NCBI RefSeq assembly: GCF_018873765.1 | Contig: NC_057925.1 | Coordinates: 62,380,470-62,444,469, forward strand | Direction of reading: 5' to 3' | From: Telopea speciosissima | Taxonomy: Eukaryota > Streptophyta > Magnoliopsida > Proteales > Proteaceae | DNA length: 64,000 bases | In this document: positions 1-12,381 of the stretch, one piece after another | Layout: every line of letters begins with the position of its first letter | Numbering within the stretch: position 1 is the stretch's first letter | Program-made: the position numbers and the translations under genes | Notes under the pieces: model-generated | Seen by the model: only the letters and a program-made list of their open reading frames with translations | Database searches by the model: none | What the model was told of the DNA's origin: nothing

Positions 1-159
1 TGTGGTTGACCCCATTTACCTGGGATAAGACTGGGTTGTTGTTATATTCTAAAAAGTTGTGCCCTTTGAAATAATACAATCACCGCTTCCCTTTTTTATT
101 CAATTTATTGGGGTATAAAGGTTATTTTGCAAGGAGAAGGAGAGAGACAAACACAAAGG

Positions 160-660
160 TGCATAATGGGATTATGACTGCAATAGGGTCGAGTTGAGCT
201 GGGTCTTTTAAAACCCCAGTCCAACCCTGAGTCCCCTTAGCTGGGCCCAGGCCTTGACTCAGGGCCAGAAAAATTCAACCCTAACCGGTACCCACCCTTA
301 GGGTCGGCCAGGGCTAACCCTAATTGGCTCTAACCATGGGGTGGGGGATGGGTGGGAAAGGAGATGCATGGGCTGGTCAGGTTGGGAATGGGAGATGCAT
401 GGGCTGGCCATGCTAGGAAAGGGAGATACATAGACTGGCCAGGCTGGGAAGAAGAAGAAGAAGTAGAAGAAAGAACTGAAAGACGAAGACAGGGTTGGGT
501 TGGACAGGGTCGGGCTCAGCTCGAGCCCTCAACCCTAACCCTAACCCGGCCTAGCCCTAACTCAGGGCTAGAAATTCCCTACCTTGACCAGCCCTCAAGG
601 CTAAGGTATCTTAACCTAAGCTTTGTTTGGGCTTAGGGCGGGTTCGGGCTATCATGACTA
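160..660. repeat. degenerate CCCTAA/GGGTC-rich repeat, no gene
   Basis: Low-complexity stretch rich in 'accctaaccct', 'gggtcg' and 'ggctgg' words, with short direct repeats near 360-440 ('gagatgcatgggctgg' twice). The 94-codon open frame here consists of these repeats and has no recognisable domain. It resembles the degenerate non-coding ends of plant DNA transposons, but I cannot define its boundaries. Confidence 0.4.
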
Positions 661-697
661 AACTTTCATCCCTATTTTTTTTTTTTATCGAAAAGAA

Positions 698-870
698 AAA
701 GGTAAAAGATCTCTGTCCGAGAGTGTGGCCTATGCTAGCACTCCCATGAGTCTATCTCTCTCCTCCCCATGTGAAAAGACATCTCTGCCACCTTATTTTA
801 AGGAGGAGAGAGATAGACTCATGGGAATACTGACGTAGGCCACAATCCCGTACAGAAAACTGCTTCCCAA
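698..870. mobile_element. hairpin MITE, copy 1 (foldback)
   Basis: A near-complete inverted repeat: the left arm reads through 'gtgtggccta', 'ctcccatgagtctatctctc', and the right arm returns through 'gagagatagactcatggga' and 'taggccac', with 'ccttattttaagg' at the turn. A second copy in the same orientation lies at 7585-7752 with about the same length, so this is a dispersed foldback MITE rather than a chance hairpin. Target duplications are unclear. Confidence 0.7.
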
Positions 871-1397
871 AAGAAAATTATGCATTAGAACTTGCAACCC
901 TACTTGAGATAGAAAACTTTCTTCTTACAATTTAGTAGTAATTTTGTAAAATTTTATCACTTTAAGTTCATCACTATGGCAATCCCCTCTATATGTGAGG
1001 TTGACGTCTGACCTACTAACTTATCCAAATAACCGAAAAAAGGTCTGACCTACTAACATGGTGTGGGGTTTCTTCTTCATGGACTCATCCATGTCTCTCA
1101 TAGTCTCATGTGACAAGTAGGGGCAAATAATGATTATAATTAATATAGTAACATACAATTGAACCTCCCAAAACAAGGCAACGGGCATTGGAAACGGTTT
1201 TAAAAAAAAACAGAAATAACTTATTTTAGCTGTTTGGCTAACTCAAATAAGTGCTTAATTTTTGTTGTCAATAAATTACATTTTTGTTTAATTTTTAGCA
1301 AATTATTGGAAGCTTTTTAAAAGTTTTTTTTTTTCCCTCATAGATTTAGAAGTTCTTATTCGCACAAGCTCTTTATTAGAGACAGACAAAAAAAAAA
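871..1397. other. intergenic, no feature seen
   Basis: AT-rich sequence with poly-A and poly-T runs. I see no open frame with family resemblance and no defined repeat. Confidence 0.5.
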
Positions 1398-1927
1398 GGG
1401 TAAATTACATATGCCTCCCCTGTACTTTGTCCTAATTACACATTCCTCCCCTTGATTTTCCCACCTTACATACGATTCCCCTATAGTTTTCAAAAAATTA
1501 CTAATTCCTCCCCTGTCGTTAGCATCCGTCTGTTATGTGCTGACATGGCATAATTAGATTTTTTATAATGCCCAAACTAACCCTTGGTCATTGTGAGATG
1601 ACCCATTTACCCTTTTGATAAAAACCAAAATAAGAAGGAAAAATTTGCCCTTTCTCCTCTCCCAACTTCATCTTCAACCTCTCGAACCTTGTAATCGCGG
1701 CAACGATACCCCTACCAGTGCACTCGAGTATTTATGCTCACAAGTGACCATTGCGTCATTCAGATTGTTTCTGGGTTCTAAAACAGATTCCTTCCCAAAC
1801 CGGTTTCTTTTTCTTTCTTTTACAATTATTAGAAGCCCTTCTCCATTCTTGTATTATAGGATTCAGTTTCTAGTTTTAAGTTTCAGGGCAGCCAGCCCCC
1901 ATTCTTGTATTTGTGGCTTGTTAACGC

Positions 1928-1928
<1 letters not shown>

Positions 1929-1967
<39 letters not shown>
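1929..1967. repeat. (GA)n microsatellite
   Basis: About 19 consecutive GA units inside the TIR element. The open frames crossing it (poly Arg-Glu) are artefacts of the repeat. Confidence 0.95.
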
Positions 1968-1970
<3 letters not shown>

Positions 1971-2934
1971 GAGTTACTTCTTCTTCTTCTGCTATCGAAA
2001 CCCATTCCCACCTTCAGGCCTCAATTTCACCAACTTCTCTTCATTCCATACGGTTCTCTGCTACAAGGTATGCTCTCTTTGTGTGTGATTTCTGTACACC
2101 TTGAAAAAGCCTGGATTTATGAATTACCAGCAGTAAAGGAAACAAAAATTCCATTGAAAAGAGTGATAAAAAAAACTACCAATTATGTTGGTGGAAGTGA
2201 ATCTTTGGTGCTATTTTGGGTGAGAAGGGAATCAAACAGCGAAAATGCCTGTTAGAATTCAAGAAGGAAAGACATAAAAGCACTGCCGAAATAAGAAGCG
2301 AAAGAAAATAATCAGATCTTTCATCTTATCTCATCTATTGACAGATAAAAATTCAAAAGCTGATAAACAAATAAAACAAAAAGAAAATTTAAATACAGAA
2401 TCTCTGCAACTGCATTGAATTCCGTCTTCTCCTTCAATCTCTCTCTTTCTCTCTAGTCTCTCCTTCCCGAAATTGATTGCCCTCTGGTCAGGAGAAACCA
2501 AAGGGCTCCTTCTGCCTCTCTGTTTCTTCTTCTTTCTTATTTTCTCTGGCAATTATGGAGAAGATGATTTAGATGAAAGACATAAATATAAACGTGGCAG
2601 AACCGGAGGTTCACGGTGTTTTTTCTTATGTGAGCAGGATGAGGTTGCGCTACTGGTTCGGTTTCTAATGTTTTAGTCCTACCTGCAGCAACCTTTGGTG
2701 ATCTTTTACCAATCGGTATCCCTTCTTTCTCCTCTAATCTCTTCTTATTTGTTTGTGGTGGAGGCGGCGGCTGCAGTGGTGGCGGTGATGGAGGCGGCGG
2801 CAAGCAGTGGTGGCGGTGGTGGTGGTGGCTGGCAATGGAGTAGGAAAGATATGAGTGTTTTAGGTTGAAGATGATGAGAAAGGTAGAATTGAAAATGCAG
2901 TTTTAATTTGTTATTCTGTGATTCCTACGTGATA

Positions 2935-3060
2935 GAACAAGAGATGCTCCAGCGTGTTCAAGCAGAGCACTGGAAGATTGAAATCAACACCTTCTGCTGT
3001 GCTCTTCACGCGGTAATGGAAGCTATGATGATGAACCCATCTGCTGTTCAGTCTTTGCAG
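2935..3060 (+). other. possible captured exon inside TIR element
   Basis: A 42-codon open stretch beginning EQEMLQRVQAEHWKIEIN and ending SAVQSLQ, followed directly by 'tgcgtg'. Its base composition is less AT-rich than its surroundings and it reads like ordinary coding sequence rather than repeat. I cannot assign a family. Because sister elements carry gene fragments at the same relative position, a captured exon is a reasonable inference, but it is not shown. Confidence 0.3.
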
Positions 3061-3680
3061 TGCGTGAATTTAAAGTTTTAGGGAATAAGAGTTCGAGGAG
3101 GAGGAGGCGGCAGCGACAGTGGTGGCGGTGGAGAAGGAGGCAGCGGCTGTGGTGGTGGTGGTGGTGGCGGCGGTGGAGGAGGAAAGAAATGAGTGTTTTA
3201 AGGTTGAAGATGATGAAAAGGGTGTCATTGTAATTCAACTTGTGTTGTTTTAGAACAAGGGTAATATTGTCTTTTCAAATCATTAACTTACAGCAAACTA
3301 ACACCGTCAGCCATAAGGGGCCAAAATGTAAGGTGGAAAAATCAAGGGGTGGAACGTGTAATTAGGGCAAAGTACAGGGGAGGCATATGTAATTTACCCA
3401 AAAAAAAACATATATTTTAACTAGAGGTCAAATTCCATTGTAAATGGACAAAAAACATCTTATTTTGTTGCGATCTAGAATAGTATATTTCAGTGCAACT
3501 AAAGTAATTAAAATAAGCCTTGTCGTCCACATACAATTGAAAAAACCCTCTTTTGGCTGGATTTATTTATCTTTTTTTTTATTCCCCTCCCAACCCAACC
3601 ATCCCACATGAGATGGGATGCTGTTCCAAGTTTCCACTCGTAACTAAACTACTGGAGATCCTACAATCAAGCCAAGAATA

Positions 3681-3820
3681 GTGGATTGAGCTTCTCTCCA
3701 GGGAGTGTCCAGGGGGCATCCAGCCGTTGGACGTTATCTCACACACATCCTAATTGTTGATTGGGTGCACATCAGGATGTGTGTCCCTAGGTGCTGGACT
3801 CCCTGGATAGGAACTAAATC
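3681..3820. mobile_element. foldback MITE (family of 28145-28480)
   Basis: The left arm 'ggattgagcttctctccagg' pairs imperfectly with the right end 'ctccctggataggaactaaatc'. Internal words 'ggcatccagccgttgg' match the foldback elements near 28.2 kb. About 140 bp, non-coding. Confidence 0.55.
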
Positions 3821-5582
3821 TGAGAGGTACCTTTAGCTGGCTTTATAGTCTAAATTTTGAAAAATGCTAACATCCATACTATATATGTGAGCCACAGAGA
3901 AAATGAGATGTCAAGAAAATAATGTTATTTCTCACTCCTCCTGCCTTATGGGGTTCTTGATGCCTCAAGACCCCATTTAATGTTTTTGTGTTGGAAATTC
4001 TACCAAGATTTTACCAAAAAAAAAGTTCTACGAAATTAATTGTCAGCATATTTGCCATGTGATAGCTTTGAAAGTACCAAATTTACTGGGTATGTTTTCC
4101 ACGTCATCACCTCATCATAATTATTGAATTTTAGATCAATTTAATTCCTCCACTTGCTTCTATAATGGGTTTAAAAGTTTGAAGATATCAATTCTTTGTT
4201 TTGTTTGATAATACAGATTAGGGGAAGGTATTGGTACACTGTACATTCCGTGCATCAATGCATTCAATAGGGGGTGGGGGGTTTTACGGTCATTTCGGAT
4301 GGGCATTTATGCCCATCTGACGGTACTTCATACAGGTTGTGCACGACCATGTATCAAAACTTCTAGCTGCCTAAAGATTATTAGAAAAAAAAAGAATTAG
4401 TGGATGAGGTTTCTTCCATAATAGATGATATATTGGATTATTTGGTTGAGATAGGTCATCAAAATTGAGATTTTATCTATTCAACGGTCAAATTTTATAG
4501 AATTATCCCATTATATTGTAGGAACCAATTTCTACACGCTCACCAATTTGTCACCTCATGGAGATGATGATTTAGTAGTTGGGAAAAGGCTGGACACGCC
4601 TGGTGGGTGCCCAAAATGAATCAAAATATAGATAGTCGCCTCTTAGATTAAGGTTTAGGATCCACACAAAGCACAAATTGACTCCAAAACTTATCCAATG
4701 AGGAATTGGTCTAACTGTTGGTCTAAGAACAGATCTAATTTATTGTTTGGGGAAGGTTTTAGCTAGGCACCCAGTCCATCCGGTAAAAATTGGTCTTCCT
4801 ATTATTTGGCTAAATTGTATAATACATGCATAAACTATGACAAGAAAATATATGAAATAAAGAGAATTATGATTTAGAAAATACATTCTCAGAGATTTGA
4901 CTGCAAGAGAGAGATTAGTTAGCTGCATGTAAATGAAACAATTCAAAAATAATATGCAATGTGCATGGAGGCCGGGAGACTTAAAGCTTAGCCCTAAATG
5001 TATAAGGCAATATATGAGGCTAAATCAATGAAGAAAAACATGTTAATGAAATGCTGAAAATATGAATGGAATGTCAAGACACTATAAGAATCACGACACT
5101 AAACCTTTAAAAACTGCAAAAACACGAAAAGATCGAGTAAGACGACATGCAAGATGCATAAGAAAAACGACAATGCATGCATGACACGCTCGATCAAGAA
5201 CATGATACTAATACTAATACGAACAATTAATATTAATTAAGCTAGAAATATCATTGTCACACGTACAACTTATAAAAAATAAATAATATAACAAATTGGT
5301 ATGCATGCAAATCACCATGGGTTTGTTAGTAGATCTACAAGATCATGCATGCTAACGTACGTGCCATACAAAAATCTAATATATGCATGTAGAAATTGGT
5401 TCCTACTACAATGTAAGGGTTGTGTAGAAACTTCTTTTCCTGAATTATATTACTTTCAAAATAGAGAGATTATTAAGGTTAGATATTTTCTTGATCAATA
5501 GGTTAAGATAATTAATTGTCCAAAGTTGTTTTATAGATGTTGTGTACGTGTCCATTTATGTTTATAGGTTCTGGATCTCAAT
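3821..5582. other. intergenic, no gene seen
   Basis: AT-rich DNA. The longest open frames (up to 68 codons) have no domain, and no structured repeat with clear ends is visible. Confidence 0.5.
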
Positions 5583-7584
5583 CAGGGTTTTAAAATACAT
5601 AATCGGCCATTGGCGATTCTAATCTGGATCAGAAATTGGTTCGAATCGGTGCTCAAAAAGCTTAGAATTGGTCCTCAAATCTCTATCCTACTTTACATAT
5701 GATGTGATTGACATATGGGTCATGGATATACATGACCCATTTGGATCCATGATTGGGACGGGGAAGGAAGTATTCCTTATTTGTGGGTAAAGGTGCCAAT
5801 GTTAGCCTGTCCTAATTGGATCGACTCAAATCGATCACTCCATTCCAAACAGATTCAAACCCTTAACGGTATATTTTCAGATTAGGGTTTTATGGAATAC
5901 GGAGAAATAGAAACCAGAAACCAGAAACCAGAATGCTCAAAATAAAAAATTGAGATACGATAGTAACAAAAAAAAAGAGATAATTTTCTCATTAATTTCT
6001 TTATGTATACATGTAAATTCAAAATCGGACCAAATCGAATCCAATAATAACCCATTACATATAAATAACAAAAATTGATATGAAACCAAATCGAAAAATT
6101 TTCTCCAATATCAAAAGACAATGAAGAATGAAAAATGCATATTTTTACATTTGAAATTTTTTTTTCTTCACTCATAGAGGACAATTCACCGCCCATCCTA
6201 GGGTTTTGGTTTTATTATGTTTCAAAAATACCCTCCCAATGCCTCTTTCTGTGTATCCCACAACTGCGATGAATGCATCATCGGTATAGGGAAACTCGGT
6301 CCTTCACATTTTCTACATCATAGTATCTATCATACATGCCAGGCGGCTAGGATCCCTTTGAGATTTAAGTTCTTAAAAAATTCATATAGATCTTTACAGT
6401 GGATGTAGATGTGGATGTGGATCTGGATTTGGATGTGGGTATTGGAAATCAGAGATCCAGTTTTGAGGGAATTAAAGATATGTCGGGTGATACCTTGCCT
6501 TGCCGTGCACTAGAGGGTTGAGAAGCTGAATAAAGAATTGACAGTTGTATCGTATGGAGCTTTCACTTTCAACTTTCAAGTTTCAAGTTTCACGTTTGAA
6601 CTTTAGCTTTTCTTTTTCTTGTTTTGCTTCTTCACACAACCCATATTAAGTAATTAACAAACACTAAGTCCAGAGTCTCCCATTCAAGCCGTCAGTGTCA
6701 TTCCAATATTCATGCAAAACTACTCTCATCTCAAGCAACCCAACCGACAAATCTTTTGCCATATAATGGATTCTCTCTTTCTCACTCAAGGCTTTAGGTT
6801 ATGTTTGGATTCATATTGGCCAATACCAATATGAATCGATCAGTGTGACCAATCGGATATCAATACTTAGGGGTGTCAATGGGTCGGTTCGGTTCGGTTT
6901 CGATTCGAGTTTTTTGGTCAGCCATCCGTTCATTTGGATTTAACCGTGGGACCATGGTTAACAAATTCATGAATAATTTGTTGAAATTTTAGACTGTTAA
7001 ATTAATTTGAAAATTTCAGAAAAACTTCATGGTTTTTGAAATTACGAATAATTCATCAATAAATTGGAATCAAATACTTAGATCAAAGTTATTCAACTCG
7101 GAATCTGGTCCAACCAATTCCGATCCGATTCCATTCCGAATTGTATGAAATCAATCAGAATCTACCTAAACCTTTAAAACAGATTGTGAATCCGCTGTCC
7201 TAGTAGTGGTTAAATATCGATCTCTTGTTCAGACCAAAAAAAAATAAAAAAAAAATATCGATCTCTTGTAGTTGATAGTTAAAGTCTCATTGGATAACTG
7301 GATAGGATAGATAAATATATATATAATATTAAGTATTTAATTTTTGAAAATTTAAAATTTAGGGAAAATGCTGGGGACACCTCCCACATACCGCAAACTA
7401 ACGCCTCATTTCTCTCTCTCTCTCTTCCCTTTTTGATATGATCCCTCTGCTCCTCTTGTATAATGCCCTGTCCTGTACCCCCATTGGTGCTGTTCGGTAT
7501 CGTACCGCACGCAGACATCCAAATGTTTGAAATAGTCTCGCTTTTCTTTTTTTGACCTAGTTTCTAAATCTTATAAATAAAATA
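5583..7584. repeat. degenerate 'ATCGG/GGTTCGG' transposon remnants
   Basis: Starts with 'cagggttttaaaa', the terminal word of the small TIR family also seen at 50045 and 55062, and continues with 'aatcgg', 'ggttcgaatcgg' and (at about 6870) 'ggggtgtcaatgggtcggttcgg'. These are typical degenerate non-autonomous DNA-transposon remnants in plants. No gene is supported. Confidence 0.4.
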
Positions 7585-7752
7585 AAGGAAAAAGTTCTCT
7601 GTCCGGGAGTGTGGCCTACGCCAGCACTCCCATGAGTCTATCTCTCCTCCCCATGTGAAAAGACATTTCTGCCCCCTTATTTTAAGGAGGAGAGAAATAG
7701 ATACATGGGAGTATTGGTGTAAGCCACACCCCCATACAGAAAACTGCTTCAC
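7585..7752. mobile_element. hairpin MITE, copy 2
   Basis: Same hairpin as 698-870, same orientation: 'gtccgggagtgtggccta', 'actcccatgagtctatctct', turn 'ccttattttaagg', and return ending 'catacagaaaactgcttc'. The two copies differ by scattered substitutions, which indicates independent insertions of one family. Confidence 0.7.
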
Positions 7753-8298
7753 ATAAAATAAACTCAGGTTTTAATGCTTGGTATGAGAAATTGGAGTATT
7801 GGAGTGCCCTAACCATTCTGATATTTGCTCAATCAGATTTCTTATCATCAGTTGGATATCCACAGACGTAATCAGCTAATTATTGATATTTGTAACCTTG
7901 CTTTCTCTTGTAGGAAGGAATCAACTTTCCTAAAGTAAAACTGTAAAACCTCTCAATCTCTCTTTCCAACCCAGGGAGAATTAATTATCTCCGTTGATAA
8001 ATTAAAGACTGTCTCATTCTTTTTCACTCTCATGACTTTTTTGGACTAATACCTCCTCCTCTTCTTCTTCTACTACTATGGGTAAGCCATGAAAGGAGAC
8101 TAGGGTTAATTGAACGACAGTTGGCCCATTTTGTGTTCTTCAAAAAATTGTAAAAATGTATCCCAAAAGTAACATTTAATGATCTAAAATCATGATAGAG
8201 AAATGGAAAGAAATATCTTTAAGGAGCTAATTGGTGAGAGGTCCTTAATTATTCTTTACCTTGGTGGTCCCCTCGGACCTTTGGATACCTTCTGTCAC

Positions 8299-8306
8299 TA
8301 TTTAAG
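8299..8306 (+). promoter_or_regulatory. TATA-like box of the DUF6821 gene
   Basis: 'tatttaag' lies about 215 bp upstream of the start codon at 8516 and is followed by a CT/TTC-rich leader (about 8343-8365), a common arrangement for plant core promoters. Position and sequence only. Confidence 0.4.
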
Positions 8307-8515
8307 AAGATAAGCTTTCAAGAAAGCTTCTTGCTTGGTGCTTTCTTCTTCTTCTTCTTCTTCTCCCCAAGAGCTAGAAGACATCATTGGTGGAGTATTC
8401 ATAGAGACGCGTAGCACCTGCCTTCATGGAACTAATAATTCAATTCGACTATTAATCATATATAATCCCTCTTCTGCTCACCCTTCTCTTCCCCCAACAT
8501 CCCTCTCCCCTCGTC

Positions 8516-9562
8516 ATGGAGAAAGCCTCCTCAGGAGAGACGGATTTGGATGAGTGGGAGTACATCCCTGATGATGGAGATGATCATGGCTTCCTTGATA
8601 TCCAGCTTTCAAGGGAGATGGGTTTTGATCAGAAAGATGTGATCGACATGAATTACTTCATCTGCCCATCTCCTACCGCTTCAAGACGCGTCTTTGATGC
8701 GTCTCAGAATTCAAGCGGTCTGATCCCACCAAGGAGGGCTCCAAATCAACTTGTTCCGATCCAAATTCGATTGCAACCACTTTCAGGGAAGAACCCAGAT
8801 CATGAATTTGTCAAAGACATCGCTGAGGTTCCGATTGCTGAGATGGCGGAGAAGATCATAGCTCCGACTCTGGAAGCAGCAGTTTCAGGAGATCAAGATA
8901 TGATCTCGCACGTCTTCTTCAAGAAATTGAAGGAGAACGAATTCGTCGACATGAAAATGGACTCACCCAAGTCCGGGAATACAGGGATTAAGCTTCAACC
9001 AGAACTGGGTTCGATCCAGTTTGAGGAGAAAGATGCAGGCTTTAAAGGAGAGGCAAAGGAACATAACAAGCTTTCTTCTAAAGTGCCAGCAGAGCAAGAA
9101 ATGGTGAAGAACGATTACTCGATTTCCAAGATCAAGGAAGAGAGCAACTGGGAAGAAAATGGTGGTGATGGGTTTTGCTTCTGGAAGTTGGGACTATCTG
9201 GGGTAGGTGCTCTGTGTTCTGTAGGTGTGGCTGCTGCCACTATTTGCATCTTCATGTTCGGAAATCACAAGAGACACAAGCATCATCAGAACCAGAAGAA
9301 GCTCCGTTTCCAAATCTATGCTGATGACAAGGTTTGCAAATTTCTAATGGACTTTTTTTTAAATAACTTGAATTTCTTCGAATCTGCTTATGCTCTGTTT
9401 ATAGATTTTCAATCTTTAAATAAATTGTTAACTTTGTGATTGCAGAGGATCAAAGAAATGGTCAACCATGCCACCAAATTGAATCATGCTCTTTCATCAG
9501 TGAGAGGTGTCCCCTTGACCAGAGCTACCATATCCTTTGGGGGTTACTATGATGGGCTTTAG
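8516..9562 (+). CDS. DUF6821-type single-pass membrane protein (2 exons)
   Basis: Exon 1 is 8516-9331 and exon 2 is 9446-9562, joined across a 114-bp GT-AG intron (donor after GACAAG, acceptor 'gattgcag') in phase 0, giving 310 residues. The N-terminus has the acidic block DEWEYIPDDG (residues 12-21) seen in plant DUF6821 proteins. The middle carries VFFKKLKENEFVDMK (133-147). A hydrophobic segment at about 225-249 is followed by a basic, His-rich stretch (KRHKHH, 252-257). The C-terminus, encoded partly by exon 2, ends in TRATISFGGYYDGL. This layout (long acidic soluble part, one C-terminal membrane helix, conserved tail) is the family pattern; the biochemical function is unknown. Without splicing, the frame would read into the intron and stop at 9439. 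No operon-like neighbours; flanked by intergenic repeats. Confidence 0.88.
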
Positions 9563-10292
9563 AACTGAAAAGTCGTGTCCTTTTTTATCTGGTTTCTAGT
9601 CATTGCATCAAATCTGATTGCCATAGAATGCATCTGTATATACTATGGAGGGAATATGGAGTTAGATTCCTTCCCTGAATAATTGTTTTTTTTTTTTCAA
9701 TTGTCCTTTATTATGTTTCTCTGTTTCTTACAAAATGCTCTTCAGAGTATAGAAGAAGCAATGGTATGTCAGAGGAGATAACCATGTTTATATTTTGGAT
9801 TTTAAGTGATTAATTGTCTATTATTACTCAAAGCACTTTGCCAATTAAGTATTAAGATTTGGTTGGGCCACTCATGACGACGCCATTACCCACTTAGCTA
9901 GGTCTTAGGTGGACTTTGAACTGTACTAATTGCATCATTCAAGATTACTGTATCTTATGGAGAAAGTTATCATCCCTAAGTGCCATTCTTCCTGTTTTTT
10001 TTAATAAGCTCAGAACATCTGGAATGCACAATGCTGGTACAAGTAACCCCACATGTCCAATCAGGGAGAGGAAAAAGCATTTAAAGAGTGCTTCTTTTTT
10101 CAAAGGAAATGGCTGGCAAACCTTTTTTAAAGAGTGCTTCTTTTTCAAAAGAAATGGGTTATGGGCACCGTAGTAGAGGATCTACTCTCCAGCCGAGATC
10201 TTGAGTTTCATGAAACAATGATCGCAGTTAATGAAAGTCTCTAACAACAGTTTGTGACACCCAATAGTCAGATTACTCCTCTACTTTCACCT
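9563..10292. other. 3' flank of DUF6821 gene, with a short direct repeat
   Basis: Contains the likely 3' UTR and then intergenic DNA. A roughly 33-bp direct repeat ('ttaaagagtgcttctttt..caaa..aaatgg') occurs at about 10080 and again at about 10126. No gene. Confidence 0.5.
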
Positions 10293-10432
10293 ACCCGGTA
10301 CTGCCGTGCGCCCCCACACACAAGCGTGGTGGAAAGTACCATCTTACCCTGCTCGGGCAAGACACTCGGGCAGAGGTAAGGCGGTACATTCCACATTACT
10401 TGTGTGTGGGGCACACACGGCAGTTGGGACAG
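10293..10432. mobile_element. foldback MITE
   Basis: Left arm 'actgccgtgcgcccccacac' pairs with right arm 'gtgtgtggggcacacacggcagt', with further pairing inwards ('ggaaagtacc' with 'ggtacattcc', and 'cttaccc' with 'ggtaag'). About 140 bp with almost no loop. Non-coding. Confidence 0.6.
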
Positions 10433-11659
10433 GCAAAAATAGAAGAGTCGAATTGCAGATTCTGTGGCTTATTAGAGTTTCTGTTTGCAGATTGTCCAAA
10501 CATTTGAAAGTCTTAACAACTATAGTATTTTTAAATCAATAAGTGAATTTAAGTATCCAAAAAACCAATATGTGAATTTAGAAGAAATAGAAGTGTACAT
10601 ATATATGTCTAGAAAGAAAAATGCGAGTCCATGGTCAAAAACATATCAAATCCCTAATGAAACAGGGAAGGAAGAAAAGGTTGGGGTGGCTGCTCCCCTC
10701 CTTTTTTAAGGGTTTGATATGCTAATTAAACCCTAAAAAACTGATTAGAACTTCCAATCAAACGACCTGTAACATCCACAAAAGGCTTTGCTATGTTGGT
10801 CTCTCAATGAGCTACAGAATCCCAGATTGACAGGAGGACAGTAGAATACTTCCACTTGCATGTCCACAAAAATCATATCCTCGAGTTCTTTTAGAGCTGG
10901 AAGTTCGAAATAACAGCACAAGGCACCCTATGGAAAATCTGCTTTTTCCTTTTTCATCAAGATTGAGAGGTCTTCACAAGGAAAGAGGTGCTGAGAATAG
11001 AGAGAATGGGCCTGAAAGCTTGAAAACATTTTTGACGAGTCTGAGACATTGGATGTCTTCATATACCCTTTGGGTCATCATTATATAATTAATATCTTAA
11101 GTTTTGGAGCTGAACCCTCCCAGTTTGAATAAATCTGAAAGATTACCCCCCAGCCTAGAGGATTCCATGAGGATTCCATGAAACAACTCTCAGCTTCATT
11201 CTGTAAAAACTCAATGAAGTAGTGTCAACGAGTAATTACAGAATTACCTGGCTTACTCAAGATACAAAGGAAGGATGGCCATGTGAGGTGTTTGAATTAC
11301 TGTTGGATGTTTCGTGTTTGATGAAAACATTTTGTGGTGTAAATATTCTTACACAAAGTAGGGAACTAGGGATATAGTTTCAAGAGTGCCCTTGCTTTCA
11401 GACATAGGATTGTGTGAAATGACCATCACGTTCCTATTAGATACTCATTAGGCGATCTCCTCAAGGGAGAGGATCCTAATTCGATTTTTTATGGCCATTG
11501 ATGGGATGGTGATCTTTCACCTTGTCGATAAAGGAAAACTTTTTTCTTTGAATATTATTTTGAAAAAAAAAAAATTAAAACCTTTAACGTTATTGAGTAG
11601 GATCCTATTGAGTGACCTTGTTGTACTCTCTCTTTCCCCCACTACTAACCCTTTTTTAG
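10433..11659. other. intergenic, no feature seen
   Basis: No recognisable coding sequence. One short direct repeat ('gaggattccatga', about 11157-11183). Confidence 0.45.
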
Positions 11660-12381
11660 GGAAAATCACATCCCCCTCTCCTGTACTTTGCTTTAATTAC
11701 ATTTTCCTCCTCCTAATTTTGCCCAATTACATACGAATCCCTTGTAGTTTCCAAAAAATTACTAAGACCTCTCATGCCTAAGATTTGTCTGTTAAGTGTT
11801 GATGTGGCATAGTTAGTTTTTTTATAATGCCCAAACTAACACTGGGTCATTGTGAGATGACCCATTTACCCTTTTGATTTAATGCCTAAACTAACCCTTA
11901 ATCCATATAAATAGACCCTTTTACCCTTACCCTTGGCCCCATCTTCTTCTTCTTCTTCGCCTACAACCCCTTTCCTGCAACTCCGATGAAATGATTGATA
12001 TTTTGGGTTCAAACTCAATTTCAATTAAGATACAAATCAAACCTTGCAAGATCAATAATATATCAACTAGAGCTCGAAAATTTGTCAAATTCTAGTGTTT
12101 AAACTCAGTTCCAATTCGAATCATCCTGTATTCGTCCAATAATCAGTTGGACTTGGTCGGAATTAGTGAAAATTTGCATAAAATCGATCAAAATTATAAT
12201 TGAGATTCCATCGATTAGGATTAGGGTTTTGACAATTGATGGTCGAATATCGATGTTGAGGATCACAGACCATAGTCAACTGCTACTATGAATACCTTTC
12301 CATCAGGTTGATAAGCTCATGATCCCTCGGCTTCATTCCCCATTTGGTGTCTATAAGAAGGCATATTCGTCTTCTTAAATC

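Larger units (their letters stand above)
1398..3399 (+). mobile_element. TIR transposon (MULE-like, non-autonomous), copy 1
   Basis: Left end 'gggtaaattacatatgcctc' and right end, reverse complemented, 'gggtaaattacatatgcctc' are identical, and similarity runs more than 60 bp inwards (gtactttg..ctaattaca). The element is about 2.0 kb and is flanked by A-runs that could be a 9-bp target duplication, though low complexity makes this weak. It shares its subterminal blocks ('gcccaaactaaccct', 'gtcattgtgagatgaccc', and a GGN tract followed by 'gagtgtttt..ggttgaagatgatga') with the elements at 11660-13521 and, in short form, 42907-43280. No transposase is visible. The interior holds a (GA)n tract, glycine/histidine-type GGN repeats and a 42-codon open stretch at 2935-3060 that I do not recognise. 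Confidence 0.75.

Noticed and set aside
528..550. Telomere-like 'accctaaccctaaccc' runs (also about 21955 and 25440)
   Set aside because: Only two or three units, and the usual plant telomere unit is seven bases (CCCTAAA). These are part of degenerate repeats.
1615..2255. Open frames of 157 and 116 codons on the plus strand
   Set aside because: Both run through the (GA)n tract and transposon sequence, with no family resemblance.
2537..3238. Proline-rich and His-rich minus-strand frames
   Set aside because: They are translations of GGN/GGC repeats inside the TIR element.
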